From Streptomyces rishiriensis (GTDB lineage Bacteria; Actinomycetota; Actinomycetes; Streptomycetales; Streptomycetaceae), in NCBI RefSeq assembly GCF_030815485.1, contig NZ_JAUSWV010000002.1, forward strand, positions 3,224,001 through 3,288,000: DNA of 64,000 bases, given 5' to 3'. Of this stretch, positions 42,678 through 50,511 are shown piece by piece. The position numbers were made by a program, and so were the translations under genes. Numbering within the stretch: the first letter of the stretch is position 1; each line of letters starts with the position of its first letter. The notes beneath the pieces were generated by a model that made no database searches, was not told the origin of the DNA, and was given only the letters and a program-made list of their open reading frames with translations.

Positions 42678-43817
42678 ATGACTGGACGCACCACTGACGC
42701 GAACGACTCCGCAACAGGCACCGAGACCGGCACCGGCGCCTCCCCGGCCGCTCCTCCCCTCCGCGTGGGCCTGATCGGATACGGCCTGGCGGGCTCCGTG
42801 TTCCACGCCCCGCTGATCGCCGCCACCGAGGGCCTCGCCCTGGACACGGTGGTCACCTCGAACCCCGAGCGGCAGGCGCAGGCCCGCGCCGAGTTCCCGG
42901 ACGTCCGCGTCGCCGCCACTCCCGACGACCTCCTCGCCCGGGCCGGCGAGCTGGACCTGGTCGTCATCGCGTCCCCGAACAAGACGCACGTCCCGCTCGC
43001 GACCGCCGCGCTGAAGGCCGGCCTGCCGGTCGTCGTCGACAAGCCCGTCGCCGGCACCGCTGACGAGGCGCGCGGGCTGGCCGCGCTCGCCGAGGAACGC
43101 GGCCTGCTGCTCTCCGTCTTCCAGAACCGCCGCTGGGACAACGACTTCCTGACCCTCCGCAAGCTGCTGGACGAGGGCGAACTGGGCGACGTCTGGCGCT
43201 TCGAGTCCCGGTTCGAGCGCTGGCGGCCGCTGCCGAAGGGCGGTTGGCGGGAGTCCGGCGACCCGGCAGAGATCGGAGGTCTGCTCTACGACCTCGGCAG
43301 TCACCTCGTCGACCAGGCGCTGGTGCTGTTCGGCCCCGTGGTCTCCGTCTACGCCGAGGCCGACGTCCGCAGGCCGGGTGCGCAGGCCGACGACGACACC
43401 TTCCTCGCGCTGACGCACGCGAGCGGCGTCCGCTCGCACCTCTACGCCTCCGCTACGACGTCCCAACTCGGTCCGCGCTTCCGGGTGCTGGGCACGAAGG
43501 CGGGCTATGTGAAGTACGGCCTGGATCCTCAGGAGGCGGCCCTGCGGGAGGGCGGACGGCCCGACGGCACCCCCGGCTGGGGCACCGAACCCGAGGAGCT
43601 GTGGGGCCGCGTCGGCGCCGGGGAGTCCCCGCTGACCGGCGGCGGACGACCCGAACAGAGTCTGCCCGGCGACTACCCGGCCTACTACGCTGCGGTGGCC
43701 AGGGCACTGATCGACGGCGGCCCCAACCCGGTGACCGCCACCGAGGCGGCCGCCGCCCTGGACGTACTGGAGGCGGCCCGCCGTTCGGCACGAGACAAGG
43801 TGGCGGTGACGCTGTGA
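42678..43817 (+). CDS. Gfo/Idh/MocA-family oxidoreductase
   Basis: This 379-aa NAD(P)-dependent dehydrogenase has an N-terminal Rossmann domain (RVGLIGYGLAGSVFHAPL) with the family motif VVVDKPVAGTADEARGL, whose Lys-Pro pair is characteristic, and the C-terminal alpha/beta domain with the catalytic His in YDLGSHLVDQAL. About 35 polar residues precede the Rossmann fold. The ATG at 42678 lies 6 bp after the ROK operator, so the transcript may be nearly leaderless. The stop overlaps the next start (TGATG). Substrate is unknown, probably a sugar derivative. Confidence 0.92.
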   Translation: MTGRTTDANDSATGTETGTGASPAAPPLRVGLIGYGLAGSVFHAPLIAATEGLALDTVVTSNPERQAQARAEFPDVRVAATPDDLLARAGELDLVVIASPNKTHVPLATAALKAGLPVVVDKPVAGTADEARGLAALAEERGLLLSVFQNRRWDNDFLTLRKLLDEGELGDVWRFESRFERWRPLPKGGWRESGDPAEIGGLLYDLGSHLVDQALVLFGPVVSVYAEADVRRPGAQADDDTFLALTHASGVRSHLYASATTSQLGPRFRVLGTKAGYVKYGLDPQEAALREGGRPDGTPGWGTEPEELWGRVGAGESPLTGGGRPEQSLPGDYPAYYAAVARALIDGGPNPVTATEAAAALDVLEAARRSARDKVAVTL

Positions 43818-44326
43818 TGGGAACCCACCAGATGACCCCGAAGTTCACCCCGGAGATCACCCCGACCCTGGAGGAGCTCCAGGCCCAGGAACGGCGGCTG
43901 GTCTTCCGCCAGTTCACGAACGACGACGCGTGGCAGCTCGGCTCACTGCTGGTGGAGCTGGCCCGCGAGCGCCAGGCGCCGGTCGCCGTCGACATCCACC
44001 GGGCCGGCCAGCAGCTCTTCCATGCGGCCCTGCCCGGTTCGACTCCCGACAACGACGCCTGGATCGCCCGCAAACGCCGGGTGGTGGAGCGCTTCGGCGC
44101 CTCCTCCTACCTGGTGGGCTCCCGCTACCGCGCCAAGGGCACCACGTTCGAGGACTCCTCCCGCCTTGACCCCGACGAGTACGCGGCGCACGGCGGCTCC
44201 TTCCCGATCAACGTGGAGGGCGTCGGCATCATCGGCGCGGTGACGGTGTCGGGCCTGCCCCAGCTGGAGGACCACCGGTTCGTGGTGGAAGCACTGGAAC
44301 AGTTCCTGGAGAAGTACCTGCGCTGA
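43817..44326 (+). CDS. UPF0303 / GlcG-HbpS-type heme-degrading-domain protein
   Basis: This 169-aa protein belongs to the UPF0303 branch of the GlcG/HbpS fold. Visible hallmarks are PVAVDIHRAGQQLFHAALPG, ARKRRVVERFGASSYLVG and the end GVGIIGAVTVSGLPQLEDH. It is coupled to the oxidoreductase gene by a TGATG overlap and shares its ROK-controlled promoter. The molecular function in this group is unclear despite the heme-degrading label. Confidence 0.88.
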   Translation: MGTHQMTPKFTPEITPTLEELQAQERRLVFRQFTNDDAWQLGSLLVELARERQAPVAVDIHRAGQQLFHAALPGSTPDNDAWIARKRRVVERFGASSYLVGSRYRAKGTTFEDSSRLDPDEYAAHGGSFPINVEGVGIIGAVTVSGLPQLEDHRFVVEALEQFLEKYLR

Positions 44327-44332
44327 AACGCG

Positions 44333-44404
44333 CCCGAAGGGACGCCGGGAACCGCACCCGAAGGGACGCCGGGAACCGCACCCGATGGGACGCGGGGAAC
44401 CGCG
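44333..44404. repeat. Three tandem 24-bp repeats
   Basis: The unit begins CCCGAAGGGACGCCGGGAAC and is present three times in direct tandem, the last copy with three changes. It lies immediately after the stop of the UPF0303 gene. Each unit contains CCCGAAGGG and CCGGG self-complementary words that could give small hairpins. Confidence 0.8.
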
Positions 44405-44484
44405 CGGTCAGCCATGGTCAACCCACGGCCGTCGTACCACCGCAGCTCCCCGCCCCCTGCCCTCCGTCCCTCAGCGGAGCGGCG

Positions 44485-45342
44485 TCACGCGTCCTTGAAC
44501 TCCTGGCGCTGGCGTCCTAGTCCGGCGATCTCCAGCTCCACCACGTCCCCGGCCCGCAGGTACGGCTTGGGCTCCGGCTCGCCCATCGCGACCCCCGCGG
44601 GCGTGCCGGTGTTGATGACGTCCCCCGGGTACAGGGTCATGAACTGGCTGACGTACCGGACGACCTCCCCCACCGGGAAGATCTGCTCCGCCGTGGTCCC
44701 GTCCTGCTTCAACTCCCCGTTGACCCAGAGCTTCAGGGAGAGGTCCTGCGGGTCGGCGACCTCGTCGGCCGTCACCAGCCACGGGCCGAGCGGATTGAAC
44801 GTCTCGCAGTTCTTTCCCTTGTCCCAGGTCCCGCCCCGCTCGATCTGGAACTCCCGCTCCGACACGTCGTGCGCGACGGCGTATCCCGCGACATGTGCGA
44901 GCCCGTCCTGCGCCGACTCCAGATAGCGGGCCGTGCGGCCGATGACGACCGCCAGCTCCACCTCCCAGTCGGTCTTGAGGGACCGGCGCGGCACGAGGAC
45001 GGTGTCGTAGGGCCCCACGACCGTGTCCGCAGCCTTGAAGAAGACGACAGGCTCGGAGGGCGGCTCGGTCCCCGTCTCGCGGGCGTGGTCGTGGTAGTTC
45101 AGCCCGATGCACACGACCTTGCCGATCCGGGCCAGCGGCGGCCCGATGCGCAGCCCGGTCGCGTCCAGCACCGGCAGCTCTCCGGACCCGGCGGCCTCCC
45201 GGACCCGGTCGAGCGCCTCGTCGTCGGCGAGCAGCGCTCCGTCGATGTCCGGGACGACCCCCGAGAGGTCCCGCAGAACCCCCTCGGGGTCGAGCAGCGC
45301 CGGCCGCTCCGATCCCGCCGTGCCGACTCGCAGCAGCTTCAT
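44485..45342 (-). CDS. Fumarylacetoacetate hydrolase-family enzyme
   Basis: This 285-aa protein belongs to the FAH family, which cleaves C-C bonds in oxo-acids (ureidoglycolate lyase-like, acylpyruvase-like) using Mg. The conserved N-terminal segment is VVCIGLNYHDHARETG, the metal ligands are in DWEVELAVVIG, and GDVINTGTPAGVAMG closes the active site. GGGAGAG precedes the ATG at 45342. It is single and convergent with the ROK-controlled operon. The exact substrate is not deducible. Confidence 0.92.
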   Translation of the reverse strand: MKLLRVGTAGSERPALLDPEGVLRDLSGVVPDIDGALLADDEALDRVREAAGSGELPVLDATGLRIGPPLARIGKVVCIGLNYHDHARETGTEPPSEPVVFFKAADTVVGPYDTVLVPRRSLKTDWEVELAVVIGRTARYLESAQDGLAHVAGYAVAHDVSEREFQIERGGTWDKGKNCETFNPLGPWLVTADEVADPQDLSLKLWVNGELKQDGTTAEQIFPVGEVVRYVSQFMTLYPGDVINTGTPAGVAMGEPEPKPYLRAGDVVELEIAGLGRQRQEFKDA

Positions 45343-45493
45343 GGTCACTCTCTCCCTCGATCGCGGGGCACCCGTCCGATGGGTGCAGCCATCGGAGGAC
45401 TGGTCGATCCTCCAAGCTCGTGATTCGGTCCGCAAGCCCCCGTTCACGGACTGGACCGTCACCCGTTCCGGACAGCGACCCGTTCCCGACTCC

Positions 45494-46195
45494 TCACCTG
45501 TACAGGGCCGCCCGTTCGAGCGCGCTCCATGTCGTGCTGGTGATCACGTAGAGGGCGGCGGCCAGCGGGACGACGGCCACGGTGACCAGCGTGAAGAAGG
45601 ACAGGAACGGCATGACCTTGGTGATCGTGCCGACCCCGGGCACCTCCTCACCGTCTCCGATCCGGGGCAGCGGCACCCGCTTCGCCCGTACGAAGTTGAA
45701 GGACGCGACGACCGCGACGACGGCGAACAGCCCGAGGTAGACCAGGCCGGCCGCGCCGAACAGTCCTCCCTCCGCCAGCGCGTCGCTCCAGCGGTCGCCG
45801 AGGGGCGCGTCGAACAGACGATGGCCGAGCAGACCGTTGTCCTCGCCGCCGATCGAGGAGCTGGAGAAGAGGTGGTAGAGCAGGAAGAAGGCCGGTACCT
45901 GGCAGAGGCTGGGCAGCAGTCCGGACAGCGGCGACACCTTCTCCTCGGCGTGCAGTTCCAGCACCGCCCGCTGGAGCTCCTCGGGTTTGTCGGCGTGCTT
46001 CCTGCGCAGCTCGGCGATCCTCGGCTGCAAGGCCGTACGGGCCTTCTGGCCGCGGGCGGCCGCGCGGGACAAGGGGTGCACGAGGAGTCGTACCAGTGCG
46101 GTGAACAGGACGATCGCGGCGGCCGCGGCGGTGGCGCCGAACAGGGGATGGAGCAGGTCGGCGAGCCGCTCGACCAGGTGGGCGAAAACGGACAT
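45494..46195 (-). CDS. YidC/Oxa1-family membrane insertase (paralogue)
   Basis: This 233-aa membrane protein is a YidC/Oxa1/Alb3-type insertase. Four to five membrane segments are visible, with the cytoplasmic helical hairpin (LQPRIAELRRKHADKPEEL) typical of the family and the conserved segment LLPSLCQVPAFFLLYHL; the positively charged groove residue (Arg) is in the first segment region VRLLVHPLSR. It is not in the rnpA-rpmH housekeeping context, so it is a second, specialised copy. The small gene upstream (46289-46600) usually accompanies it in Streptomyces. Confidence 0.9.
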   Translation of the reverse strand: MSVFAHLVERLADLLHPLFGATAAAAAIVLFTALVRLLVHPLSRAAARGQKARTALQPRIAELRRKHADKPEELQRAVLELHAEEKVSPLSGLLPSLCQVPAFFLLYHLFSSSSIGGEDNGLLGHRLFDAPLGDRWSDALAEGGLFGAAGLVYLGLFAVVAVVASFNFVRAKRVPLPRIGDGEEVPGVGTITKVMPFLSFFTLVTVAVVPLAAALYVITSTTWSALERAALYR

Positions 46196-46288
46196 GGGTG
46201 GGGAGCCCTCCGGGGGTCTCGTCGTGCCGGGAACGGGATACGGCATGACGACCCGCGCGGGTCACCCACATGACGGTGGAGAGCGGCC

Positions 46289-46600
46289 CTACGCGACGGT
46301 CGTCGGGAGGGCGTGACCGGGGGCCCGAGGACGGGGGCGGCCGGAGGCGTCAGGGTCGCGTTGCGGCAGGAAGGCCGTACGGCGGGCCCGGTCCCTGATG
46401 GCCGTACGTACCCGGGTGGGCGGGACGGCCGGGGCACTGCGCGCGGCGACGAGGGTGCAGACGGCGAGCGCGGAGCCGGCCGCGGCGGTCGCGGCGAGCG
46501 CGACGGCGGCGGAGAGGCTGCCGGCGTCGAGAAGCGCCACGTCGAGGAAGAGGAGGACGAGGACGAGAGCGGGACGCGGGACGAACCGGCTACGGATCAC
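46289..46600 (-). CDS. Small membrane protein, DUF6412-like
   Basis: This 103-aa protein has two hydrophobic segments (about 10-30 and 32-52) and a basic, arginine/proline-rich C-terminal tail. It resembles the DUF6412 proteins encoded beside YidC paralogues in Streptomyces. The start is a GTG with GGGAGAGG upstream. The gap to the yidC-like start is 93 bp; cotranscription is likely. Confidence 0.72.
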   Translation of the reverse strand: MIRSRFVPRPALVLVLLFLDVALLDAGSLSAAVALAATAAAGSALAVCTLVAARSAPAVPPTRVRTAIRDRARRTAFLPQRDPDASGRPRPRAPGHALPTTVA

Positions 46601-46742
46601 CCTCTCCCCCCTCTCACTCCGGCCCTTGCTCCGGCCTTGGCCGACGCTCTGGATCTGACTCCGACTGGCGCTGACTGGCGCTGGCTGACGCTGACTGGCT
46701 CTGACTGGCTCTGGCTTTTGGATTCTGCTTGTCCGTTGTCGG

Positions 46743-47114
46743 TTATACCTGACCGGCCTCGATCGGCTCCAGTAGCCCTTTGGGCTTCACCAGAGCCCGG
46801 CCGACCGGATCCGCCGGGTCGGGGTCGAGCCCCGGTCCCGGCAAGATGAGGACGTCCGGGACCGGTACGACAGTTCCGCAGGCGCGACATTCGCCGTACG
46901 GGGCGAGTTCGGCGCCGCGCAGGGTCTGCTGCGCACCCGCCCCCATCGCCGCTCGCGCCGCCGGTACCGGCCCCACCGTCGCCAAGGGCAGCGCCGCGTT
47001 CAGCAGACCGCTGCCGATACAGACGGCGGAGGCCGGAGCGAGGGACTCGGCGGAGAGGGACTCGGCGGAGAGGCCACCCCGAGGCCGCACGCTTGTATCA
47101 AGCGATTGACACAA
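46743..47114 (-). CDS. Possible small protein with CxxC motif
   Basis: A 123-aa frame of uncertain status. The middle region contains GECRACGTVVPVPDVL, a possible metal-binding CxxC, and an Ala/Gly-rich stretch before it. A 14-bp duplication (GACTCGGCGGAGAG) gives the internal repeat LSAESLSAES. It starts within the first GntR operator region (47092-47115), so if real it would be controlled by that regulator. A competing frame exists on the other strand. Confidence 0.35.
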   Translation of the reverse strand: MCQSLDTSVRPRGGLSAESLSAESLAPASAVCIGSGLLNAALPLATVGPVPAARAAMGAGAQQTLRGAELAPYGECRACGTVVPVPDVLILPGPGLDPDPADPVGRALVKPKGLLEPIEAGQV

Positions 47115-47115
47115 G
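47092..47115. promoter_or_regulatory. GntR operator 1
   Basis: CTTGTATCAA-GCGA-TTGACACAAG is an inverted repeat with one mismatch in 10-bp arms. It lies 40 bp (centre to centre) before a second site with the same ends and fits YtrA-type GntR binding. Confidence 0.75.
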
Positions 47116-47131
47116 ATCCGGCTCCCTGCAT

Positions 47132-47155
47132 CTTGTACTTACTAGTTGATACAAG
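47132..47155. promoter_or_regulatory. GntR operator 2
   Basis: CTTGTA-N12-TACAAG, also 24 bp long, ends 17 bp before the membrane protein ATG. The half sites match those of operator 1. Confidence 0.75.
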
Positions 47156-47172
47156 TACACGGGGGATCCGAC

Positions 47173-47928
47173 ATGCTGGACACCGTTCCACCTGAGCGCC
47201 TGCTCGCCCGCGCCGATCTCTGCGCCCGCTGGGCCGGGCTGACCCTCGGAATCGTCTTCGCACAGCAGCTGGCGGTGCGGGACAGCGACGACGGCGCCAT
47301 GACCTTCCTCAGCGCGGTCACCGCGTTCGGGCTGTGCGCGGTCGGTGGCGTGCTGCTCGGCGACTCCCTCACCCCCGCCCCTCTCGAAGCGGTCCGCACC
47401 GCCAGCCTGGCGCCGCGCCGGGTCCGCGACCACGTACCGCCCCGGATGGCCCCGCTGCTGCTCTTCCAGACGGCGTGCCTCGTCGTCCTGATGATGATCG
47501 GGTCCGCCGTGGCCTCTCCCGACAGCATGGGCCGGGCGGGCCGGGTCGTCACGGTGACGTGCCGGGGTGCGACCAGACCTCTCGGCCCCTGGCCCGGCAT
47601 CTTCTACGCCACCCCGATCCTCGCCTCCCTCGCCCTCGGCACCGCGGCCTGCGTGTGGGCCCTGCGCCGCATCGCCCACCGCCCGGGTGAGAACCAGCGG
47701 CGTCACGACCGCTCGTGGGCGATCACCGCGGCCTGGGGACTGCTGGTCTCCAGCCAGCTGCTGCTCGTCCTCGGCATGATCGGCAGGGTGCTGTCCCGCA
47801 CGACCTGCGCCGGCATGCTGGGCAACGTCACCGCTCTGGTGATCTATCCCCTGGGCCTGCTGAGCCTGTTCAGCCTGGGATGGTGCCTGTTCACCATCGT
47901 GATCCCCCGGGCCGTCGGCGATGAGTGA
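47173..47928 (+). CDS. Membrane protein of GntR operon
   Basis: This 251-aa protein has about six membrane segments and no recognised enzymatic motif. Sequence landmarks are GIVFAQQLAVRDSDDGAM, APRRVRDHVPPRMAPLLLFQ and the C-terminal LGWCLFTIVIPRAVGDE. GGGGGA precedes the ATG at 47173. It overlaps the YtrA-type GntR gene by 8 bp, and the twin operators lie directly upstream, so the pair is probably autoregulated. YtrA-type regulators usually control ABC exporters responding to cell-wall stress; here the membrane protein takes that place. Confidence 0.85.
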   Translation: MLDTVPPERLLARADLCARWAGLTLGIVFAQQLAVRDSDDGAMTFLSAVTAFGLCAVGGVLLGDSLTPAPLEAVRTASLAPRRVRDHVPPRMAPLLLFQTACLVVLMMIGSAVASPDSMGRAGRVVTVTCRGATRPLGPWPGIFYATPILASLALGTAACVWALRRIAHRPGENQRRHDRSWAITAAWGLLVSSQLLLVLGMIGRVLSRTTCAGMLGNVTALVIYPLGLLSLFSLGWCLFTIVIPRAVGDE

Positions 47929-48304
47929 ACCCGCGGTTCGCGTCGACACCACGAGCCAGGTACCGCCGTACGAGCAGATCCGCGCCCAGCTCGCCGCCCT
48001 GATCGTCACCGGCCGGCTGACGGAGGGCGAACGCCTGCCGACCGTGCGCCAGCTGGCCTCCGACCTGGGGCTGGCACCGGGAACCGTGGCCCGCGCCTAC
48101 CGCGAGCTGGAGGTTGCCGAGCTGATCCGCACCCGCCGGGGCGCGGGTACCCGGGTGGCGGCCCCCCCGTCCGAACCGGCCCGCCCCGACCCGGACCAAC
48201 TCGCCACACTGGCGCGCGACTTCACCTCCTCCGCCCGCGCCCTCGGCGCCGACACCGAGGCCGTCCTGACCGCCGTCCGAGAGGCTCTGGAGGAAGGGTC
48301 GTAG
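47921..48304 (+). CDS. YtrA-subfamily GntR regulator
   Basis: This 127-aa protein has the GntR winged helix (about 14-80, PPYEQIRAQLAALIVTGRL, LPTVRQLASDLGLAPGTVAR) followed by a short helical tail of about 40 residues, the layout of the YtrA subfamily. It overlaps the membrane protein gene by 8 bp. Its likely targets are the two 24-bp operators at 47092-47155. Confidence 0.92.
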   Translation: MSEPAVRVDTTSQVPPYEQIRAQLAALIVTGRLTEGERLPTVRQLASDLGLAPGTVARAYRELEVAELIRTRRGAGTRVAAPPSEPARPDPDQLATLARDFTSSARALGADTEAVLTAVREALEEGS

Positions 48305-48317
48305 GCGGGGGCCGGCG

Positions 48318-48439
48318 ACCGGGCCGTAGACGGAAACGAAACCGGCAACCGGGCCGTAGACGGAAACCGGCAACCAGGTCACGGACAGAGGCCGCGACGC
48401 CGCGGTCGGAGACCGGCGGCGCGGTCGGAGACCGGCGGC
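48318..48439. repeat. Two nested direct repeats after GntR gene
   Basis: A 20-bp exact copy (ACCGGGCCGTAGACGGAAAC) occurs at 48318-48337 and 48348-48367. A 19-bp unit starting GCGGTCGGAGACCGG is duplicated in perfect tandem at 48402-48420 and 48421-48439; each unit holds a GGTC-N4-GACC-like inverted core. Confidence 0.75.
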
Positions 48440-48509
48440 GCCCGACGCCGCCACGGGCGCAGTCCGACGGGGGCCGTGCGCAACCGCCGCTCCCCTCGGA
48501 CCGCTCTAC

Positions 48510-49574
48510 ATGACCATGCACAAGACGACGACCACGCACGGAGTGACCACGGACGCGACAACCGCGGGCGGCACGGCCACGAGCGCTGCGACCCGGCACG
48601 ACACAGCCAGGGACGCGACGGCCGCGCACGGGTTCAAGGACCGTGCGGGTACGTTCGCCCGGCAGTTGGTCCGCTTCGCCCGGCTCCAGGCGCGCTGCTG
48701 CGCGTTCGCGGTCGCGTTGCTCGGCGGCATGGCGGTCTCGAGACTGCTCCCGCCGCTGCCGGTGGCCCGGTACGACCTGCTGCTCGCCTACGGTGTGCTG
48801 CTCACCGCCGCCGGATTCCTGCTCGGCTGGGAGACCCGGCGGGAGGTCGCGGTGATCGCAGCCTGCCATCTGCTGGGGCTCGCCTTCGAGATGGTCAAGG
48901 TGCGGGTGGGGTCGTGGAGTTATCCCGAGCCGGGACTGGCCAGGCTCGCCGGGGTGCCGCTGTACGGGGGCTTCATGTACGCAGCCGTCGGCAGTTACGT
49001 CTGCCGGGCCTGGCGACTGCTCGACCTGACCTTCACCGGCTACCGCGCCCGTGCCACCGCCGCCCTGGCCGTCTGCCTGTACGGCAACTTCCTGAGCCAT
49101 CACTGGCTGCCGGACCTGCGCCTGCCCCTCGGCGCCCTGCTGCTGGCCGCGACCACGGGGACCTGGGTGCACTACACGATCGTCGAGCGCCGGCACCGGA
49201 TGCCCCTGGCGGTGGCCTTCGCACTGATCGGCTTCTTCCTCTGGCTGGCGGAGAACATCGCCACGTACCTCGGGGCCTGGAGATACCCGTACCAGCTGCA
49301 CGGCTGGGAACCCGTCTCCGTGTCCAAGTGGGTCTCCTGGGCCCTGCTGATCAGCGTCACCTTCGTCATCTGCGGAACCGGACGGTGGCGCGGCGGCGCG
49401 CTACCCCCGGGGCAGCGCCGCGACGAGCCTGCCCCAGACGACCAGGCGGTACCGGGAGGTGTACTCGGGCGTGCAAGTGGTGAGGGTGAGGTAGCGGCCG
49501 GAGGCGTCGTAGCCGTGGAGGGGCTCGGTGAGGGAACGGGGCACGGGCCGGATGACTCCCGAGTCGCGGGGTGA
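48510..49574 (+). CDS. DUF817-family membrane protein
   Basis: This protein of 354 aa as read belongs to the DUF817 family of integral membrane proteins, unknown in function. About eight membrane segments cover residues 55-290. Landmarks are FEMVKVRVGSWSYPEPGLA, YGGFMYAAVGSYVCRAWRL, LYGNFLSHHW and GAWRYPYQLHGWEPVSVSKW. The N-terminal 45 residues are a Thr/Ala/His-rich low-complexity stretch. The last 58 codons lie inside the convergent sortase gene and look like sortase sequence read backwards, so the original stop seems lost. The domain itself would end near 49400. Confidence 0.85.
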   Translation: MTMHKTTTTHGVTTDATTAGGTATSAATRHDTARDATAAHGFKDRAGTFARQLVRFARLQARCCAFAVALLGGMAVSRLLPPLPVARYDLLLAYGVLLTAAGFLLGWETRREVAVIAACHLLGLAFEMVKVRVGSWSYPEPGLARLAGVPLYGGFMYAAVGSYVCRAWRLLDLTFTGYRARATAALAVCLYGNFLSHHWLPDLRLPLGALLLAATTGTWVHYTIVERRHRMPLAVAFALIGFFLWLAENIATYLGAWRYPYQLHGWEPVSVSKWVSWALLISVTFVICGTGRWRGGALPPGQRRDEPAPDDQAVPGGVLGRASGEGEVAAGGVVAVEGLGEGTGHGPDDSRVAG

Positions 49575-50342
49575 GGTCTGCGGCAGGATCTTGTCGACGA
49601 GGTAGGTGTAGGTCGCGTTCCGGGTCTCCACCTCCACCTTGTCGCCCTTCCTGAGACGGTTGAGATACCGGAAGGGCTCCCCGTGCGTGTTGCGGTGCCC
49701 CGCGACCGCGAAGTTGCCTTCCTGGCCCGGCTGTTGAGTACCGGCATAGTGGCCGACGTACCCCTTGTCGAGCACATTCCGCTTGCTGGTGCCCTCGGCG
49801 ACGGGGACACGCACATCGAGCCGGGGGATGCGGAGCACGGCGTAGGCCTCGGAGGAGCGCGGGGTGACGGACGACGACTTCGTCCCGCCCCGGCCGGCGC
49901 CGCCGCCAGACGCCGGGGACGCGCCCTCGGCCCCGGTTGCGGGGCCGGCCCCGGGTCCGCCGCCACCGGTGCCGGTGGGGTCGCCGGCCCCCGGCACGGC
50001 CCCCCACTCCCGCTCCAGCGCCTCCACCCTCCGCTCGGCGCCGTCCTTCGCCTCCCGGTTGGTCCACCACAGCTGATGCGCGACGAGGAGCAGCACCAAC
50101 ACCCCGCCGGTGACGAGTACTTCGGCGCCGCTCCAGAGCGCCCGCCGGTACCGGGCGCGCCGCCGCCGGGTGCTGTGCTGCACGAGAGGTATCCGCTGCA
50201 CGAAGGAACTCCGCTCTCCGAGGGGAATTCGCACGCGGGCACCATAAGGGGAAGGGGACAAGGTCTCCAGACCCGTACATACACGGCCCGTTCCCACCCT
50301 GCCCGTTCGTCCCCTCGAACCCGTTCCCGACCCTTTCCGCAC
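49401..50342 (-). CDS. Class E sortase
   Basis: This membrane-anchored transpeptidase (up to 313 aa) attaches LAxTG proteins to the cell wall. One membrane segment (about 68-90) follows a basic N-terminus, then a Gly/Pro/Ser linker (115-165) and the sortase domain with His216 in AVAGHRNTHG, Cys290 in LTLTTCTPEYTSRYR and Arg297 or Arg299. The start is uncertain: GTG 50342 is the longest and GTG 50234 is possible; neither has a good ribosome site. Streptomyces class E sortases act on LAxTG, the motif in the surface protein at 40080-40952. Confidence 0.9.
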   Translation of the reverse strand: MRKGSGTGSRGRTGRVGTGRVCTGLETLSPSPYGARVRIPLGERSSFVQRIPLVQHSTRRRRARYRRALWSGAEVLVTGGVLVLLLVAHQLWWTNREAKDGAERRVEALEREWGAVPGAGDPTGTGGGGPGAGPATGAEGASPASGGGAGRGGTKSSSVTPRSSEAYAVLRIPRLDVRVPVAEGTSKRNVLDKGYVGHYAGTQQPGQEGNFAVAGHRNTHGEPFRYLNRLRKGDKVEVETRNATYTYLVDKILPQTSPRDSGVIRPVPRSLTEPLHGYDASGRYLTLTTCTPEYTSRYRLVVWGRLVAALPRG

Positions 50343-50511
50343 AGGTTTGAGAAAGGGCTGTCATAACTCTCGACAACACCACGGAACGCGCCCGATGCTT
50401 CGTGACGCACTGAGCCTCCAGTGCGCTCACGCACCCGATCGCCGACGGCAGGGACAGCCGGGAGTCGATCGGAACGAGCCGATTGCTCCACGTGATCGAT
50501 GCGGAGAAGTG

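Noticed and set aside
46780..47109. Plus-strand open frame opposite the possible CxxC protein
   Set aside because: Product is Gly/Pro/Arg-rich without motifs, has no ribosome site and ends in the GntR operator region.
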